From Zea mays (Eukaryota > Streptophyta > Magnoliopsida > Poales > Poaceae): a stretch of 64,000 bases of DNA. Where the stretch lies: NCBI RefSeq assembly GCF_902167145.1, contig NC_050099.1, forward strand, positions 63,382,942 to 63,446,941, in the 5' to 3' direction. Within the stretch, counting starts at the first letter, position 1. Every line of letters begins with the position of its first letter. The notes beneath the pieces were generated by a model. That model was not told where the DNA came from, did not search any database, and worked only from the letters and a program-made list of their open reading frames with translations. Shown here piece by piece: positions 1 to 11,229 of the stretch. The position numbers and the translations under genes were made by a program.

Positions 1-1509
1 CACAAAATCCTCCGAAACAAACGAATAGCTAGCGCCAGAGTCAAAAAGAGTATGGGCTGCAAATGAATCAACTGAAATCGTACCTGTCACCACGTCTCCT
101 TGCTCCCTGCCATCCGTAGCGGGTAGCACATAAGCTCCAGAAATACCCGCAGAAGAGGAAGCTCCCGGAGTGAAATTAACAGAAGAACCCCACTGAGCCA
201 CCGGAGGAGGCTGGCGTGGAGCTCCAAACTGAGTCAGCATAGGTGTAGACGGTGCAGGAGTAGGCACAGCCTGATACTGAGGAAAACCTTGCATCGGCAC
301 GAACTGAGAAGTCCCAGGCACATAAAGCTGCTGTGGAGGAAGAGGAACTCAAAACTGCTGCTCAGCACTCGACATCATATTGATAGTGCCCTGAGAAGAG
401 GAGGAAGTTACTGGCTCCCATCTAAGCTTCCCATTGGGATTCCTCCTACACACCACATCTTTGTGGTCCTGACTGCAGATAGAACACCTGCCACTCCACT
501 GGCACTCTGCACGGCGATGCGCATCTCCACAGCGGAAACACACCAGCCCCAGCCCGGGCTTAGGAACGACCCGAAACCTCTGAGTACTTCCTCCCGAAGT
601 ACCTAAGTCAGAAGATTTGCCACGGTAAGGATGGTGGCGCTGATGCTGAGACTTGCCCCTCTTGTGAGCTGGACCTCCAGTGTTGCCCCTCCTCGTGTCC
701 TGGCTACGAGGCTGATCAACACCCGAAGACTTCTGCGACTCCATGGTGTACTGGTGTTGCATCTCCACACCCAGCGCCTGCTCCACCGTGGTACGGAAGT
801 CCACCAACGGAAAGGCCCCCAGTGCATGCCTGATAGAAGGCTTCAGACCCTGACGGAATTGGCTCGCCTTCTCCATCTCATTATAAGCCACATGAGGGAC
901 AAAGCGGACCATCTTGTTGAAGCCCACCTCATACTCTGTGACAGACTTCTTCTCCTGCTTATAGGACTGCAAGTCAATCTTCATTTTCTCCAGAAAGGTG
1001 ACCGGGTAGAATCTCCTTTCGAACTGCCTGATGAAAACATCCCATGATAGGACTCCTGGTGAGGAGGAGTGCGCTGCCTGCACGCCTCTCCACCAAATTT
1101 GCGCCTCTCCCTTCAGCAGCTGAGTGCCAAAGCGAACCCGATCTCCATATGCAATCTCGAAGACATTCATCTTATCCTCCACATAAGTCAACCAATCTGC
1201 CGCCTCGACCGGAGTACCACTGCCATCAAAAGAATCCAACTTCATGCCCATCCACTGCATCAGAGAAAGACCACTGACTGGAAGAGGCACCTCGGCCCCG
1301 CCACCTGGAATAGCACCCGCAGGGACAGTGCCCCCGGGCACTTCTCCACCTCCAGCACCCTGAGCAGCACCCGCAGGGGCGACAGGAATGGCTTGCCTCA
1401 GAAGGGCCAACTCCTGCTGCATGGCCTGCATCGCGGCTAACATTGCCGCCGGACTCATCGAGTCCCTACTAGGAGCTTGCGGACTACCCCGAGCTCTACG
1501 AGGCGGCAT
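1..1509 (-). pseudogene. gag and start of protease of E5, one in-frame stop
   Basis: Gag packages the element RNA, and the protease cleaves the polyprotein. The likely start is the ATG at 1507-1509, followed by a Pro/Arg-rich N-terminus. A retrotransposon gag domain follows (motifs WLTYVEDK, WWRG, FERRFYP). Near the C-terminus are two CCHC-type knuckles (CFRC...C and CSIC...C) with three rather than four residues before the histidine. An in-frame TGA at 349-351 interrupts the frame, which then stays open to the window edge and includes the aspartic protease motif LFDSGAS at about 19-39. The TGA is most simply a nonsense mutation within one gag-pol frame. The rest of pol is outside the window. 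Confidence 0.8.
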
Positions 1510-1511
1510 AG

Positions 1512-1522
1512 CTGCAGCCACA
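1512..1522 (-). promoter_or_regulatory. Splice-acceptor-like site before E5 gag
   Basis: On the minus strand the sequence GTGGCTGCAG ends two bases before the gag ATG, a good 3' splice-site match. A donor-like AAG|GTGATT lies in the LTR near 3607. This parallels E1 and E2. Splicing is inferred, not shown. Confidence 0.4.
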
Positions 1523-1688
1523 GGGATGAGAACAATAAGTAAATGAGATAAGCATAGCATCTCTCTAGATAATGTCAAAACTAGCACAGACAATAACATA
1601 ATCATATCAATAGCAAGACAGAAAACCCATCCTACATGTGCAGTGTGTCAATTTATTACTACTCCACTTGCTAGGACCTACAGCCTAT

Positions 1689-1700
1689 CCTCTGAACCAA
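1689..1700 (-). other. Candidate primer-binding site of E5
   Basis: The minus-strand sequence TTGGTTCAGAGG lies one base from the inner LTR end at 1702. It resembles but does not match the initiator-Met site (TGGTATCAGAGC) seen in E1 and E2, so it is either diverged or uses another tRNA. Confidence 0.5.
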
Positions 1701-1701
1701 C

Positions 1702-4075
1702 TGTAACACCCCACTGGTCGCACAGAATGGATAATACCAAAAACCTCATCCACTATACTTACTCAACACAAGAGATGTAATAAAGAAAGAATATAAAGCA
1801 AGAAAAAATCCGGCAGCACCTCCTTTGAAAACTAGCATAACAAGGAGGGGAAACATGAAGCTCATACAAGATATAAAGACATATAATTCACATAGTAGAA
1901 ACTGTAATGCAAAAGTGGTAAAACCTAATTATGACCTAACTGAAGTAAAACAAATGGGATAAGAAACTCAGCCCACCCCAAAATAAACGCTCAACCAAGA
2001 ACAAAGCAATTCACTAGACTTGTCCAACTCTGATTATCAACATTATTAAATGGCGGTTCCTTTATTAAAGGTGTAGTGGCCGTGCTGCTACATCCCCTTT
2101 ATTCCCCAAAGCAGAAATTAGGTGCCTGCATCAAACAATGCAAGATGTGAGATAACACATATCAGCAAGTAAACATAACAACAACAAGTAGGCCATTGTA
2201 AATCAACTGTGCTTACACAACAACGTGTTCAGGACTTCTTTCTTTTCTTTTGAACAGTAAATTGCAGCAAGTATACAAGTAACTAAAAACTCAATGCCAA
2301 GTAGAATCACCATGCACAAGTCCAAATAATCCACATCCACATAATAGATTCAACACCTCTCCCATGAATGCACATGGCTACAAATGCAATAATGACTTCT
2401 GCCTCCATATCTCTAAGGATATGAAGCTGCACCATACCCCTTCTCGGGCAACATATGATGCTCAATGTACCGGTACGGTCGGACCATAAGATCGCGACGA
2501 AACTTCAATGCAATGGATGATGAGTGCATTATGCATGACAACATCATAAGTTCTTCCCAAATAAAAATGTGCTAGGCATTTACTTCCACCCATTCCACAT
2601 AATAACCACTTGAGTAACATAATCAAACCTCAAACTCAACATATGAAATCCATGAAACATGAACATTTTCAAATGATGGTACTCAAAAGAAAATATGAAT
2701 TTGAACATGATAGCACAACATAAACAAGTATAAGACTCCTCATCTGACAGACGGAATAACCATCACAGTTTTACTTGCCTTCACCGAAGTTTGGGCAAAA
2801 TCCCTAAGAACGATCCGGAAGTCCACCACCTGTTTTTGACACCCAACTTAGTGCACCAAATTCACATAAAAAAACTCAAAGACAACACCGCACCTACACG
2901 CAATCTCAAACCCCGCCGCGGTAACACTTCTCCCCTCACTAACCAAACTGCAGCGGCGCTGCTTAACAATTCCATAACTTAAAAATTAGGACAGCAGTGG
3001 TGTCAAACAAAAACTTCAGAGACAACTACATAAAATTCCCCACAAGTTTTGTATACAGCTCATGATTAAATTCTAACATCTAATTACCTCTAAACGGTCC
3101 ACAAAATAAACCCTGCAATCTGTTTTTTTCTGATTTGGGCAGCAACATACTCGGATTCAAACAGCGATAACTTTTAAAATATAATTCCGATTTGAGTGCA
3201 TAAGTACTTGTTGGAAAGATAAGAAAAAGCCCTACATGATTATCATACTGATTAACACTAATTACTCCCGAAAAATCCCCAGAAACTGCTAATACTGCTG
3301 CTGTTTATCACTCTGAAAAATCTGTTTTTTGGACAGCCACACACCCGGATTCAAACGATGATAACTTTTAATTTATAACTCCAAATTGAGCGCATAAATA
3401 CTCGTTGGAAAGGTAAAACAAAGTTCTACAAGATCACCAAATTGATCCCCATTAATTCTTCATGAAAAAACCCTAAAAACTGCTAGAACTTCCGCTGTTC
3501 ATCCACCACGTAAAATTCTGGACAGCCCCCCTCTATCTAATCGCAAACGCAACATCTAATCAATTGAATCGCAGCGCAAATGAACAAGGGATGAACACAA
3601 AAATCACCTTGGGTTCTCCCCCTTTCCTTCCTCCCTTCTTCCCTCCACCAAAACGGTTGGAGAATCGCACCACGAGACGACGATCCGAGCGGCAAGGATT
3701 GGCACCTTGGGAGGAGGGGATTGAGGGGGGGCGGCTAGGGTTTGGTGGCTGCAAAAATTGAGAGAGGAGGAGATGGGCAGGGGGGTGGCGGCCAAGGGGA
3801 GGAGGAGAAGTGGGGGGCGGCTGCACATGGGGGGAGGGGGTTAGGAGGGAGGCGGCTAGGGTTTGGGAGGGTTAATGGGCCGAAACACCTATTGCGGCCC
3901 AACTAACCCACGCGACAGCTCCCGACCGCAACGCTAGCGTCAAACCAAATAAATTCTACTGCCCTAGTTGTGAATGTTTTCCACAAAATTCCAAATCCCC
4001 AAAACAACAACCGGATGAGGAAAAAAACAAAAAGAACAACCCCCAACTTCTCTTCTTTGCAAACCGGGTATCACA
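1702..4075 (-). repeat. 5' LTR of E5
   Basis: In element orientation it starts TGTGATACCCGG (at 4075) and ends GGGGTGTTACA (at 1702), giving TG...CA termini and about 2.37 kb. The inner end is fixed by the adjacent primer-binding site. The outer end is fixed by the switch to copia gag sequence at 4076. The interior is AT-rich in 1750-3500, then turns C-rich on the element strand (3600-3850), which probably includes the transcribed leader. No second copy lies in the window, so the outer boundary depends on terminal sequence only. Confidence 0.7.
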
Positions 4076-4408
4076 TATCCCGAGAGCAAAATTAGGAGAA
4101 TTCATTTTAGAAAGTCTCACTCTGGCCCTAACCATGCTTTTATGTATAAGGGTGAGACATCTAGTTCTAGGCAACCAACCCGTGCTAAGTTGCCTAAGAA
4201 GAAAACTCCTAGTGCATCAAATGATCATGACATTTCATTTAAAACTTTTGATGCATCATATGTTTTAACTAACAAATCTAGCAAGGTAGTTGCCAAGTAT
4301 GTTGGGGGCAAGCACAAGGGGTCAAAAACTTGTGTTTGGGTACCCAAAGTTCTTGTGTCTAATACCAAAGGACCCAAAACCATTTGGGTACCTAAAGTCA
4401 AGAACTAA
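4076..4408 (+). pseudogene. gag C-terminal fragment of E4
   Basis: From the ATG at 4142 the frame gives a basic, Lys-rich tail with the paired motif VWVPKVLV / IWVPKVKN and the phrase FDASYVLTNKS, which I recognise as the end of Opie/Ji-type gag. A stop follows at 4406-4408. The upstream sequence to 4076 is open in this frame (SHSGPNHAF just before the Met), but it is cut by the E5 LTR, so the main gag domain and zinc knuckle are missing. Confidence 0.7.
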
Positions 4409-4421
4409 ACTTGTTTTGTAG

Positions 4422-7400
4422 GTTTATGCATCCGGGGGCTCAAGTTGGATCATTGATAGCGGATGCACAAACCACATGACAGGGGAGAAGAAGATGTTCT
4501 CCTCCTACGAGAAAAACCAAGATCCCCAACGAGCTATCACATTCGGGGATGGAAACCAAGGTTTGGTCAAAGGATTGGGTAAAATTGCTATATCACCTGA
4601 CCATTCCATTTCCAATGTTTTTCTTGTAGATTCCTTAGATTACAATTTGCTTTCCGTTTCTCAATTATGTCAAATGGGCTACAACTGTCTTTTTACTGAT
4701 GTAGGTGTCACTGTCTTTAGAAGAAGTGATGATTCAATAGCATTCAAGGGAGTGTTAGAGGGTCAGCTGTACTTGGTAGATTTTGATAGAACTGAACTCG
4801 ACACTTTCTTAATTGCTAAGACTAACATGGGTTGGCTATGGCACCGCTAACTAGCCCATGTTGGGATGAAGAATCTTCATAAGCTTCTAAAGGGAGAGCA
4901 CATTTTAGGATTAACAAATGTTCATTTTGAGAAAGATAGGATTTGTAGCGCATGCCAAGCAGGAAAGCAAGTTGGTGTTCATCATCCACACAAGAACATC
5001 ATGACGACTGACAGGCCACTGGAACTCCTACACATGGATCTATTCGGCCCGATAGCTTACATAAGCATCAGCGGGAGTAAGTAATGTCTAGTTATTGTGG
5101 ATGACTATTCTCGCTTCACTTGGGTATTCTTTTTGCAGGAAAAATCTCATACCCAAGAAACCTTAAAGGGATTCTTGAGACGGGCTCAAAATGAGTTCGG
5201 CTTATGGATCAAGAAAATAAGAAGCGACAATGGGACGGAGTTCAAGAACTCTCAAATTGAAGGCTTCCTTGAGGAGGAGGGCATCAAGCATGAGTTCTCC
5301 TCTCCCTACACCCCACAACAAAATGGTGTAGTGGAGAGGAAGAATAGAACTCTATTGGACATGGCAAGAACCATGCTTGATGAGTACAAGACTTCGGATC
5401 GGTTTTGGGCCGAGGCGGTCAATACCGCCTGCTACGCCATCAACCGGTTATATCTACACCGAATCCTCAAGAAGACATCCTATGAAGTCCTAACCGGTAA
5501 AAAGCCCAATATTTCATATTTTAGAGTCTTTGGTAGCAAATGTTTTATTCTTGTTAAAAAAGGTAGAAAATCTAAATTTGCTCCTAAGACTGTAGAAGGC
5601 TTTTTACTAGGATATGATTCAAACACAAGGGCATATAGAGTCTTTAACAAGTCCACTGGACAAGTTGAAGTTTCTTGTGACGTTGTGTTTGATGAGACTA
5701 ACGGCTCTCAAGTAGAGCAAGTTGATCTTGATGAGATAGGTGATGAAGAGGCTCCATGCATCGCGCTAAGGAACATGTCCATTGGGGATGTGTGTCCTAA
5801 GGAATCCGAAGAGCCTCCAAATGCACAAGATCAACCATCCTCCTCCACGCAAGCATCTCCACCAACTCAAAATGAGGATGAGGCTCAAGTTGATGAAGGA
5901 GAAGATCAAGCAAATGAGCCACCTCAAGATGATGGCAATGATCAAGGGGGAGATGCAAATGATCAAGACAAGGAGGATGAAGAAACAAGGTCGCCACACC
6001 CAAGAGTCCACCAAGCAATCCAACGAGATCACCCCGTCGACACCATCCTCGGCGACATCCATAAGGGGGTAACCACTAGATCTCGTGTTGCTCATTTTTG
6101 TGAACATTACTCTTTTGTTTCCTCTATTGAGCCACACAGGGTAGAGGAAGCACTACAAGATTCGGATTGGGTGGTGGCGATGCAAGAGGAGCTCAACAAC
6201 TTCACTAGGAATGAGGTATGGTATTTAGTTCCACGTCCTAATCAAAATGTTGTAGGAACCAAATGGGTGTTCCGCAACAAGCAAGATGAGCATGGTGTGG
6301 TGACAAGGAACAAAGCCCGACTTGTGGCCAAAGGATACTCCCAAGTTGAAGGTTTGGATTTCGGCGAAACCTATGCACCCGTAGCTAGGCTTGAGTCAAT
6401 TCGTATATTATTAGCCTATGCTACTTACCATGGCTTCAAGCTTTATCAAATGGATGTGAAAAGTGCCTTCCTCAATGGACCAATCAAGGAAGAGGTCTAT
6501 GTTGAGAAACCTCCCGGCTTTGAAGATAGTGAGTACCCTAACCATGTTTATAAACTCTCTAAGGCGCTTTATGGGCTCAAGCAAGCCCCAAGAGCATGGT
6601 ATGAATGCCTTAGAGATTTCCTTATCACTAATGGATTCAAAGTCGGAAAGGCCGATCCTACACTCTTTACCAAAACACTTGAAAATGATTTGTTTGTATG
6701 CCAAATTTATGTTGATGATATTATATTTGGGTCTACTAACGAATCTACATGTGAAGAGTTTAGTAGGACCATGCCTTAGAGGTGTCTATGATGGGGGATT
6801 TGAAGTATTTTTTAGGATTTCAGGTGAAGCAACTCTAAGAGGGCACCTTCCTAAGCCAAACAAAGTATACTCAAGATATTCTAAGCAAGTTTGGGATGAA
6901 GGATACCAAATCCATCAAGACACCCATGGGAACCAATGGGCATCTCGACCTCGACGAAGGAGGTAAACCCATCGATCAAAAGGTATACCGGTCGATGATA
7001 GGCTCTCTACTATATTTATGTGCATCTCGACCGGATATTATGCTTTCCGTATGCATGTGTGCAAGATTCCAAGCCGACCCTAAGTAAGCTCACCTTACGG
7101 CCGTAAAACGAATCTTGAGATCTTTAGTTTATACTCCTAAGTTTGGGCTTTGGTATCCTAGGGGATCCACATTTGATTTGATTGGTTATTCGGATGCCGA
7201 TTGGGCAGGGTGTAAAATTAATAGAAAGAGCACATCAGGGACTTGCCAGTTCTTGGGAAGGTCCTTGGTGTCTTGGGCTTCAAAGAAGCAAAATTCGGTA
7301 GCTCTTTCTACCGCCGAAGCCGAGTACATTGCCGCAGGCCGTTGTTGCGCGCAACTACTTTGGATGAGGCAAACCCTTAGGGACTACGGTTACAAATTAA

Positions 7401-7657
7401 CCAAAGTTCCTCTTCTATGTGATAATGAGAGTGCAATCCGCATGGCGGATAATCCCGTTGAGCATAGCCGCACTAAACACATAGCCATTCGGTATCACTT
7501 TTTAAGGGATCACCAACAAAAGGGAGATATCGCGATTTCATATATTAACACTAAAGATCAATTAGCCGATATCTTTACCAAGCCACTTGATGAACAAACT
7601 TTTAACAAACTTAGGCATGAGCTAAATATTCTTGATTCTAGGAATTTCTTTTGTTGA
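4422..7657 (+). pseudogene. copia pol polyprotein of E4, with stops and one frameshift
   Basis: Domains run in copia order. The protease has WIIDSGC at about 4450. The GAG-pre-integrase zinc site is near 4860-4960. The integrase core has RSDNGTEF at about 5220 and [12 protein letters not shown]. The reverse transcriptase has [22 protein letters not shown] and the catalytic YVDD at 6708-6719. RNase H has DADWAG and ALSTAEAEY, then ADIFTKPL near the end. The frame has in-frame stops at 4419-4421, 4848-4850, 5082-5084, 6836-6838 and 7085-7087, and shifts frame near 6775. Between integrase and reverse transcriptase is a low-complexity acidic linker (about 5730-6000). The polyprotein cannot be made as is. 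Confidence 0.9.
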
Positions 7658-8449
7658 TCTGCACACATAGCTCATTCATATACCTTTGATCATATCTCTT
7701 TCATGTGCTATGACTAATGTGTTTTCAAGTGAATTTCAAACCAAGTCATAGGTATATTGAAAGGAAATTGGAGTCTTCGGCGAAGACAAAGGCTTCCACT
7801 ACGTAACTCATCCTTCGCCGTCGCTCCGAGCACCTCTCCGGCTTTGGTGTAATCTTCACTCATATTTTATTTGGCAAAGGGGAGAAAGTAGTTTGAGAGG
7901 GCTTATATCTCACTCAAGTATCCGTTTTTGGCGATTAATGCCAAAGGGGGAGAAAGTATTAGCCCAAAGCAAAAGGACCGCACCACCACTAATTTTAAAA
8001 AGAATTTCTAAATTGGTATGATTTTCAAATTGGTATCTCCTTGTGTTCAAAAAGGGGAGAGAGTAGTATTTTCAAAATCAATATCTTAAAACCCTCTTGA
8101 ACACTAAGAGGAGGATTTCATTGAGAGGGAGTTTTGTTTAGTCAAAGGAAAAGCATTTGAAACAGGGGGAGAAAATTTCAAATCTTGAAAATGCTTCGCA
8201 AAATCTTATTCATTTACCTTTGACTATTTGCAAAAGGACTTTGAAAAGAATTTACAAAAGAATTTGCAAAAAACAAAACAAGTGGTGCAAGCGTGGTCCA
8301 AAATGTTAAAATTAAAAAGAAACAATCCATGCATATATTATAAATATTTATATTGGCTCAATTCCAAGTAACATGTGCACTTACATTATGCAAACTAGTT
8401 CAAATTATGCACTTCCACATTTGCTTTGGTTTGTGTTGTCATCAATCAC
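7658..8449 (+). other. Long 3' untranslated region of E4 with repeated purine tracts
   Basis: There is no plausible gene here. Purine tracts of the type CAAAGGGGGAGAAAG occur at about 7875-7888, 7942-7956, 8048-8063 and 8163-8175, before the true tract next to the LTR. Multiple polypurine-tract-like runs in this interval are a known Sirevirus trait. Confidence 0.7.
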
Positions 8450-8464
8450 CAAAAAGGGGGAGAT
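8450..8464 (+). other. Polypurine tract of E4
   Basis: The run CAAAAAGGGGGAGAT lies directly before the 3' LTR start at 8465 and would prime plus-strand DNA synthesis. The preceding GTCATCAATCACCAAAA is shared with the same position in E7. Confidence 0.85.
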
Positions 8465-8663
8465 TGAAAGGGAATTAGGCTTACACCTATTTCCTAAATG
8501 ATTTTGGTGGTTGAATTGCCCAACACAAATAATTAGACTAACTAGTTTGCTCTAGTCTATAAGTTATACAGGTGCCAAAGGTTCACACTTAGCCAATAAA
8601 AAGACCAAGAAATGGGTTCAACAAAAAGAGCAAGGGGTAACCGAAGGCAGCCCTGGTCTGGCA

Positions 8664-9106
8664 CACCGGACTGTCCGGTGTGCCACCGGATAGAGTGTCC
8701 GGTGCACCAGGGGACTCCAAGCCAAACTTCGCACCTTCGGGAATTTTCAGAGGCGCTTCGCTATAATTCACCGGACATGTCCGGTGCACACCGGACAGTG
8801 TCCGGTGCTCCAGAGGAGAGCGACTCTGAACTCGCCAGCTTCGGATTTCCGCTCCGCTATAATTCACCGGACATGTCCGGTGAGCCAGCGGAGCAACGGC
8901 TACTTCGCGCAAACGGTCGTCTGCAACGCATTAAATGCGCGCCAGCGCGCGCAGAGGAGCAGAGCACGCGCGGGTGGCACACCGGACAGTCTACAGGACT
9001 TGTCCGGTGCACCACCGGACAGCCAGGCGGGCCCACTCGTCAGAACTCCAACGGTCGGAACCCAACGGCCTGGTGACGTGGCTGGCGCACCGGACAGTGT
9101 CTGGTG
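8664..9106. repeat. Cluster of CACCGGAC...GTCCGGTG palindromes in E4 U3
   Basis: Imperfect and perfect copies lie at 8664-8680, 8684-8704, 8769-8786, 8789-8807, 8865-8882, 8980-9009 and 9088-9106. The two perfect ones are CACCGGACATGTCCGGTG. They sit 50 to 500 bp upstream of the TATA box. The motif recurs in the E7 LTR (63964-63980) and in diverged form in E8. Confidence 0.85.
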
Positions 9107-9155
9107 CGCCATGCGACAGCAGCCTCCACCAAACGGCTAGTTTAGTGGTTGGGGT

Positions 9156-9163
9156 TATAAATA
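9156..9163 (+). promoter_or_regulatory. TATA box of E4 LTR
   Basis: The TATAAATA sequence in the 3' LTR is followed by a C-rich stretch, as expected near a transcription start. Confidence 0.7.
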
Positions 9164-9720
9164 CCCCCAACCACCCCACATTCAAGTCATCCAAGTTTCT
9201 CAACTTCCAACCACTTACCAGAGCTAGGCATTGAATACAAGACACACCCAAGTGATCAAATCCTCTCCAAATTCCACAAAAGCTTTAGTGTTAAGTGAGA
9301 GTGATTTGTTGTGTTCTTTTGAGCTCTTGCGCTTGGATTGCTTTCTTTCTCATTCTTTCTTGAGATCAAACTCACTTGTAATTGAGGCAAGAGACACCAA
9401 TCGTGTGGTGATCCTTGTGGGAACTTTGTGTTCCAAGTGATTGAGAAGAAAAGCTCACTCGGTCCGAGGGACCGTTTGAGAGAGGGAAAGGGTTGAAAGA
9501 GACCCGGTCTTTGTGACCACCTCAACGGGGAGTAGGTTTGCGAAAACCGAACCTCGGTAAAACAAATCCGCGTTTCACACTCTTTATTCGCTTGCGATTT
9601 GTTTTTCCACCCTCTCTCTCGGACTCGATTATATTTCTAACGCTAACCCAGCTTGTAGTTTGTGTTTAAGTTTGTGAATTTCAGTTTCGCCCTATTCACG
9701 CCCCCTCTAGGCGACTTTCA

Positions 9721-9740
9721 GTAACCGGTGCACCGGTTAC
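9721..9740. repeat. Perfect 20-bp palindrome
   Basis: GTAACCGGTGCACCGGTTAC is its own reverse complement and lies exactly at the right edge of E4. Two further CGGTT inverted repeats follow at 9803-9821 and 9883-9899. TGACGTGTGGG-type sequences stand at about 9742 and 9950. Confidence 0.9.
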
Positions 9741-9802
9741 ATGACGTGTGGGCCCGGGCCTCCATGCTGGACCACCAGATGTGACGAAGCCGAAAGGGTG
9801 CA

Positions 9803-9821
9803 CAACCGTGGTGCGGTTGTA
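9803..9821. repeat. Inverted repeat with ACAACCG arms
   Basis: A perfect 7-bp stem (ACAACCG / CGGTTGT) surrounds a 5-nt loop. It is the second of three CGGTT-type modules spaced about 80 bp apart. Confidence 0.8.
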
Positions 9822-9882
9822 CGCTTCTTGCATGGCGGTCCGCCTTTTCGACCACTGGTTTCGGCGAGGATGAGAGGGCGTA

Positions 9883-9899
9883 TAACCGCGGGGCGGTTA
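9883..9899. repeat. Inverted repeat with TAACCGC arms
   Basis: A perfect 7-bp stem (TAACCGC / GCGGTTA) surrounds a 3-nt loop. A CACGTG hexamer follows at about 9908. This is the third module of the series. Confidence 0.8.
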
Positions 9900-11229
9900 C
9901 ATGCTTCACGTGCGACGGTTTGCCTTCTTCGCGTTTCGGGTCAGCTCGTATGACGTGTGGGACCCAGCCCCCGTGTCATAGGGTGGGAACCCTAGAGCAC
10001 GTCGGTGGAGACTTTGCCCGTAACGCTTAGGGGTGCGAGTGAGGAGATCTGCCTTTAAAAAGGGATCGATCCCCCGGGCGATAGCCATGCCTCCGCACTC
10101 CTCTCATTCATCGCGCCCTTCCACCTTCCGAGCCCCCAGATGGGGTGCACCTGTGTTGCCTTCTTCTTGCTGTTGTTGGGGGAGCGCGACCTCGTGGGGG
10201 TTGGCGCTCTTCAGTCATCGCTCGGCTTCAAGGATTTTCATCATGCAGCCCGGCTGCAGTCCCCCGCCGGCGGTCACCTAGGATGGTCACCGTAGGCCTC
10301 GTGGTGGGGAAGAGCGAGCTAGGCCATGGCCTCTCCCTTGCCCTCAGCTTCAAGGATGTTCATCATCTGTGCTGGGGAGGAAGGCGCGCCGAGTTGGGTC
10401 CCGCCTCCGCGTGGGCAGCGGCCCGCTCCTTCCCTCAGTGTTCGGGGGAGAAGGGTGTTCGTCGTCCGCGGCGCTGTCAGTTGTCGTGTGTCTGGCTCCC
10501 CGGCCTGAGCGGCTCTGGTGCTGCTTCCGGTGCCGCCTCCTACCGCTGGGGCAGAGCGTGGCGGCATGTCCGCTGCACGGGTGTCGGTCGCGCCGTGCAC
10601 GGGCCGGCCACGTCTAGTTCCTTCCTGCGCCGCCGGCTGCACCGGGGGGTCGCACGACACGTCGTACGCCGCGAGGGCGGCGTTCGTGTTCTGGGACAAT
10701 CTAGTCCTCGCTCCTGTGGCGAGGACGGGAGTGAGGACCTACCGATGCGCACTGGGGCGTCCGCCATTCGCCGGTGCGGTGTTGGTGGGTAGGTGGCCGC
10801 TGTCGTCGGTGCTGAAGTGGTGGTCGCCATAGGTGAGGCTTCCCCCTGTGGGAGCGGTTGCCTCTGCCGACGAGACCGTCGGTGCCACCTGCGCTCCGGA
10901 CCTCCGGCTCTTTGGCTTTAATGGCTGGTTCTCGTCCCCTGTAAGGGGACGTGAGCGAGGGCCTTTTCATAGTAGCGTTTGCCCTAAGGCAATCGCTGCT
11001 GCTGTCTAGCCGCCCGAGGCGGAGATCGTTGTCGTTGCTGGTGCAGTGGTCGCCGGCGAGCCGCTTGGAGTTTGTTATCTCGCAGCCTCTCTGGTGTGGA
11101 GGTAGTTCATTCCTGCGGGAATGGAGCTGGAGTCCCGTTTGTAATGGTACTTGCCTGAGAGCAATATGTAATAGCTTCGAGTACTAAGACATCTGCCGCA
11201 AGTCGGGAAAACCACCGAGGGCGCTGCCG

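Larger units (their letters stand above)
1..4075 (-). mobile_element. E5: minus-strand gypsy (chromovirus-like) element, 5' half
   Basis: This is the 5' part of a Ty3/gypsy element read right to left: 5' LTR (1702-4075), primer-binding site, gag, then the start of the protease, cut by the left window edge. Its right end meets copia gag sequence at 4076, so it inserted into E4. The expected target duplication (TATCC at 4076-4080 on this side) cannot be checked because the other end is outside the window. It has no room for an extra gene between LTR and gag (about 190 bp), unlike E1 and E2. Confidence 0.8.
4076..9720 (+). mobile_element. E4: Opie/Ji-like Sirevirus copia element, 5'-truncated by E5
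   Basis: Ty1/copia order is visible: gag C-terminus, protease, integrase, reverse transcriptase, RNase H, then a long 3' untranslated region, polypurine tract and 3' LTR. The 5' LTR and most of gag lie beyond E5 and outside the window. The right end (GACTTTCA at 9720) abuts E0 sequence that starts GTAAC, the presumed target-site copy. Several stops and a frameshift make it non-autonomous. Confidence 0.85.
8465..9720 (+). repeat. 3' LTR of E4
   Basis: The LTR is about 1256 bp, begins TGAAAGGGAATTAGG after the polypurine tract and ends GGCGACTTTCA. It contains a TATA box and a cluster of CCGGAC/GTCCGG palindromes in the U3 part. The 5' LTR is outside the window, so no LTR divergence can be measured. 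Confidence 0.85.

Noticed and set aside
5782..6072. Overlapping frames in the E4 acidic linker
   Set aside because: Alternative-frame translations of a repetitive acidic linker inside pol.
9721..10090. 3' LTR of E0 at its left end
   Set aside because: No TGTCGGTGTTT or CCGACA termini and no similarity to 58254-59497 were seen; this is internal sequence and the 3' LTR must lie beyond E4.
10145..10792. 215-residue open frame in the E0 3' region
   Set aside because: GC-rich sequence is open in several frames on both strands here; no recognisable domain and no consistent start or splice context.
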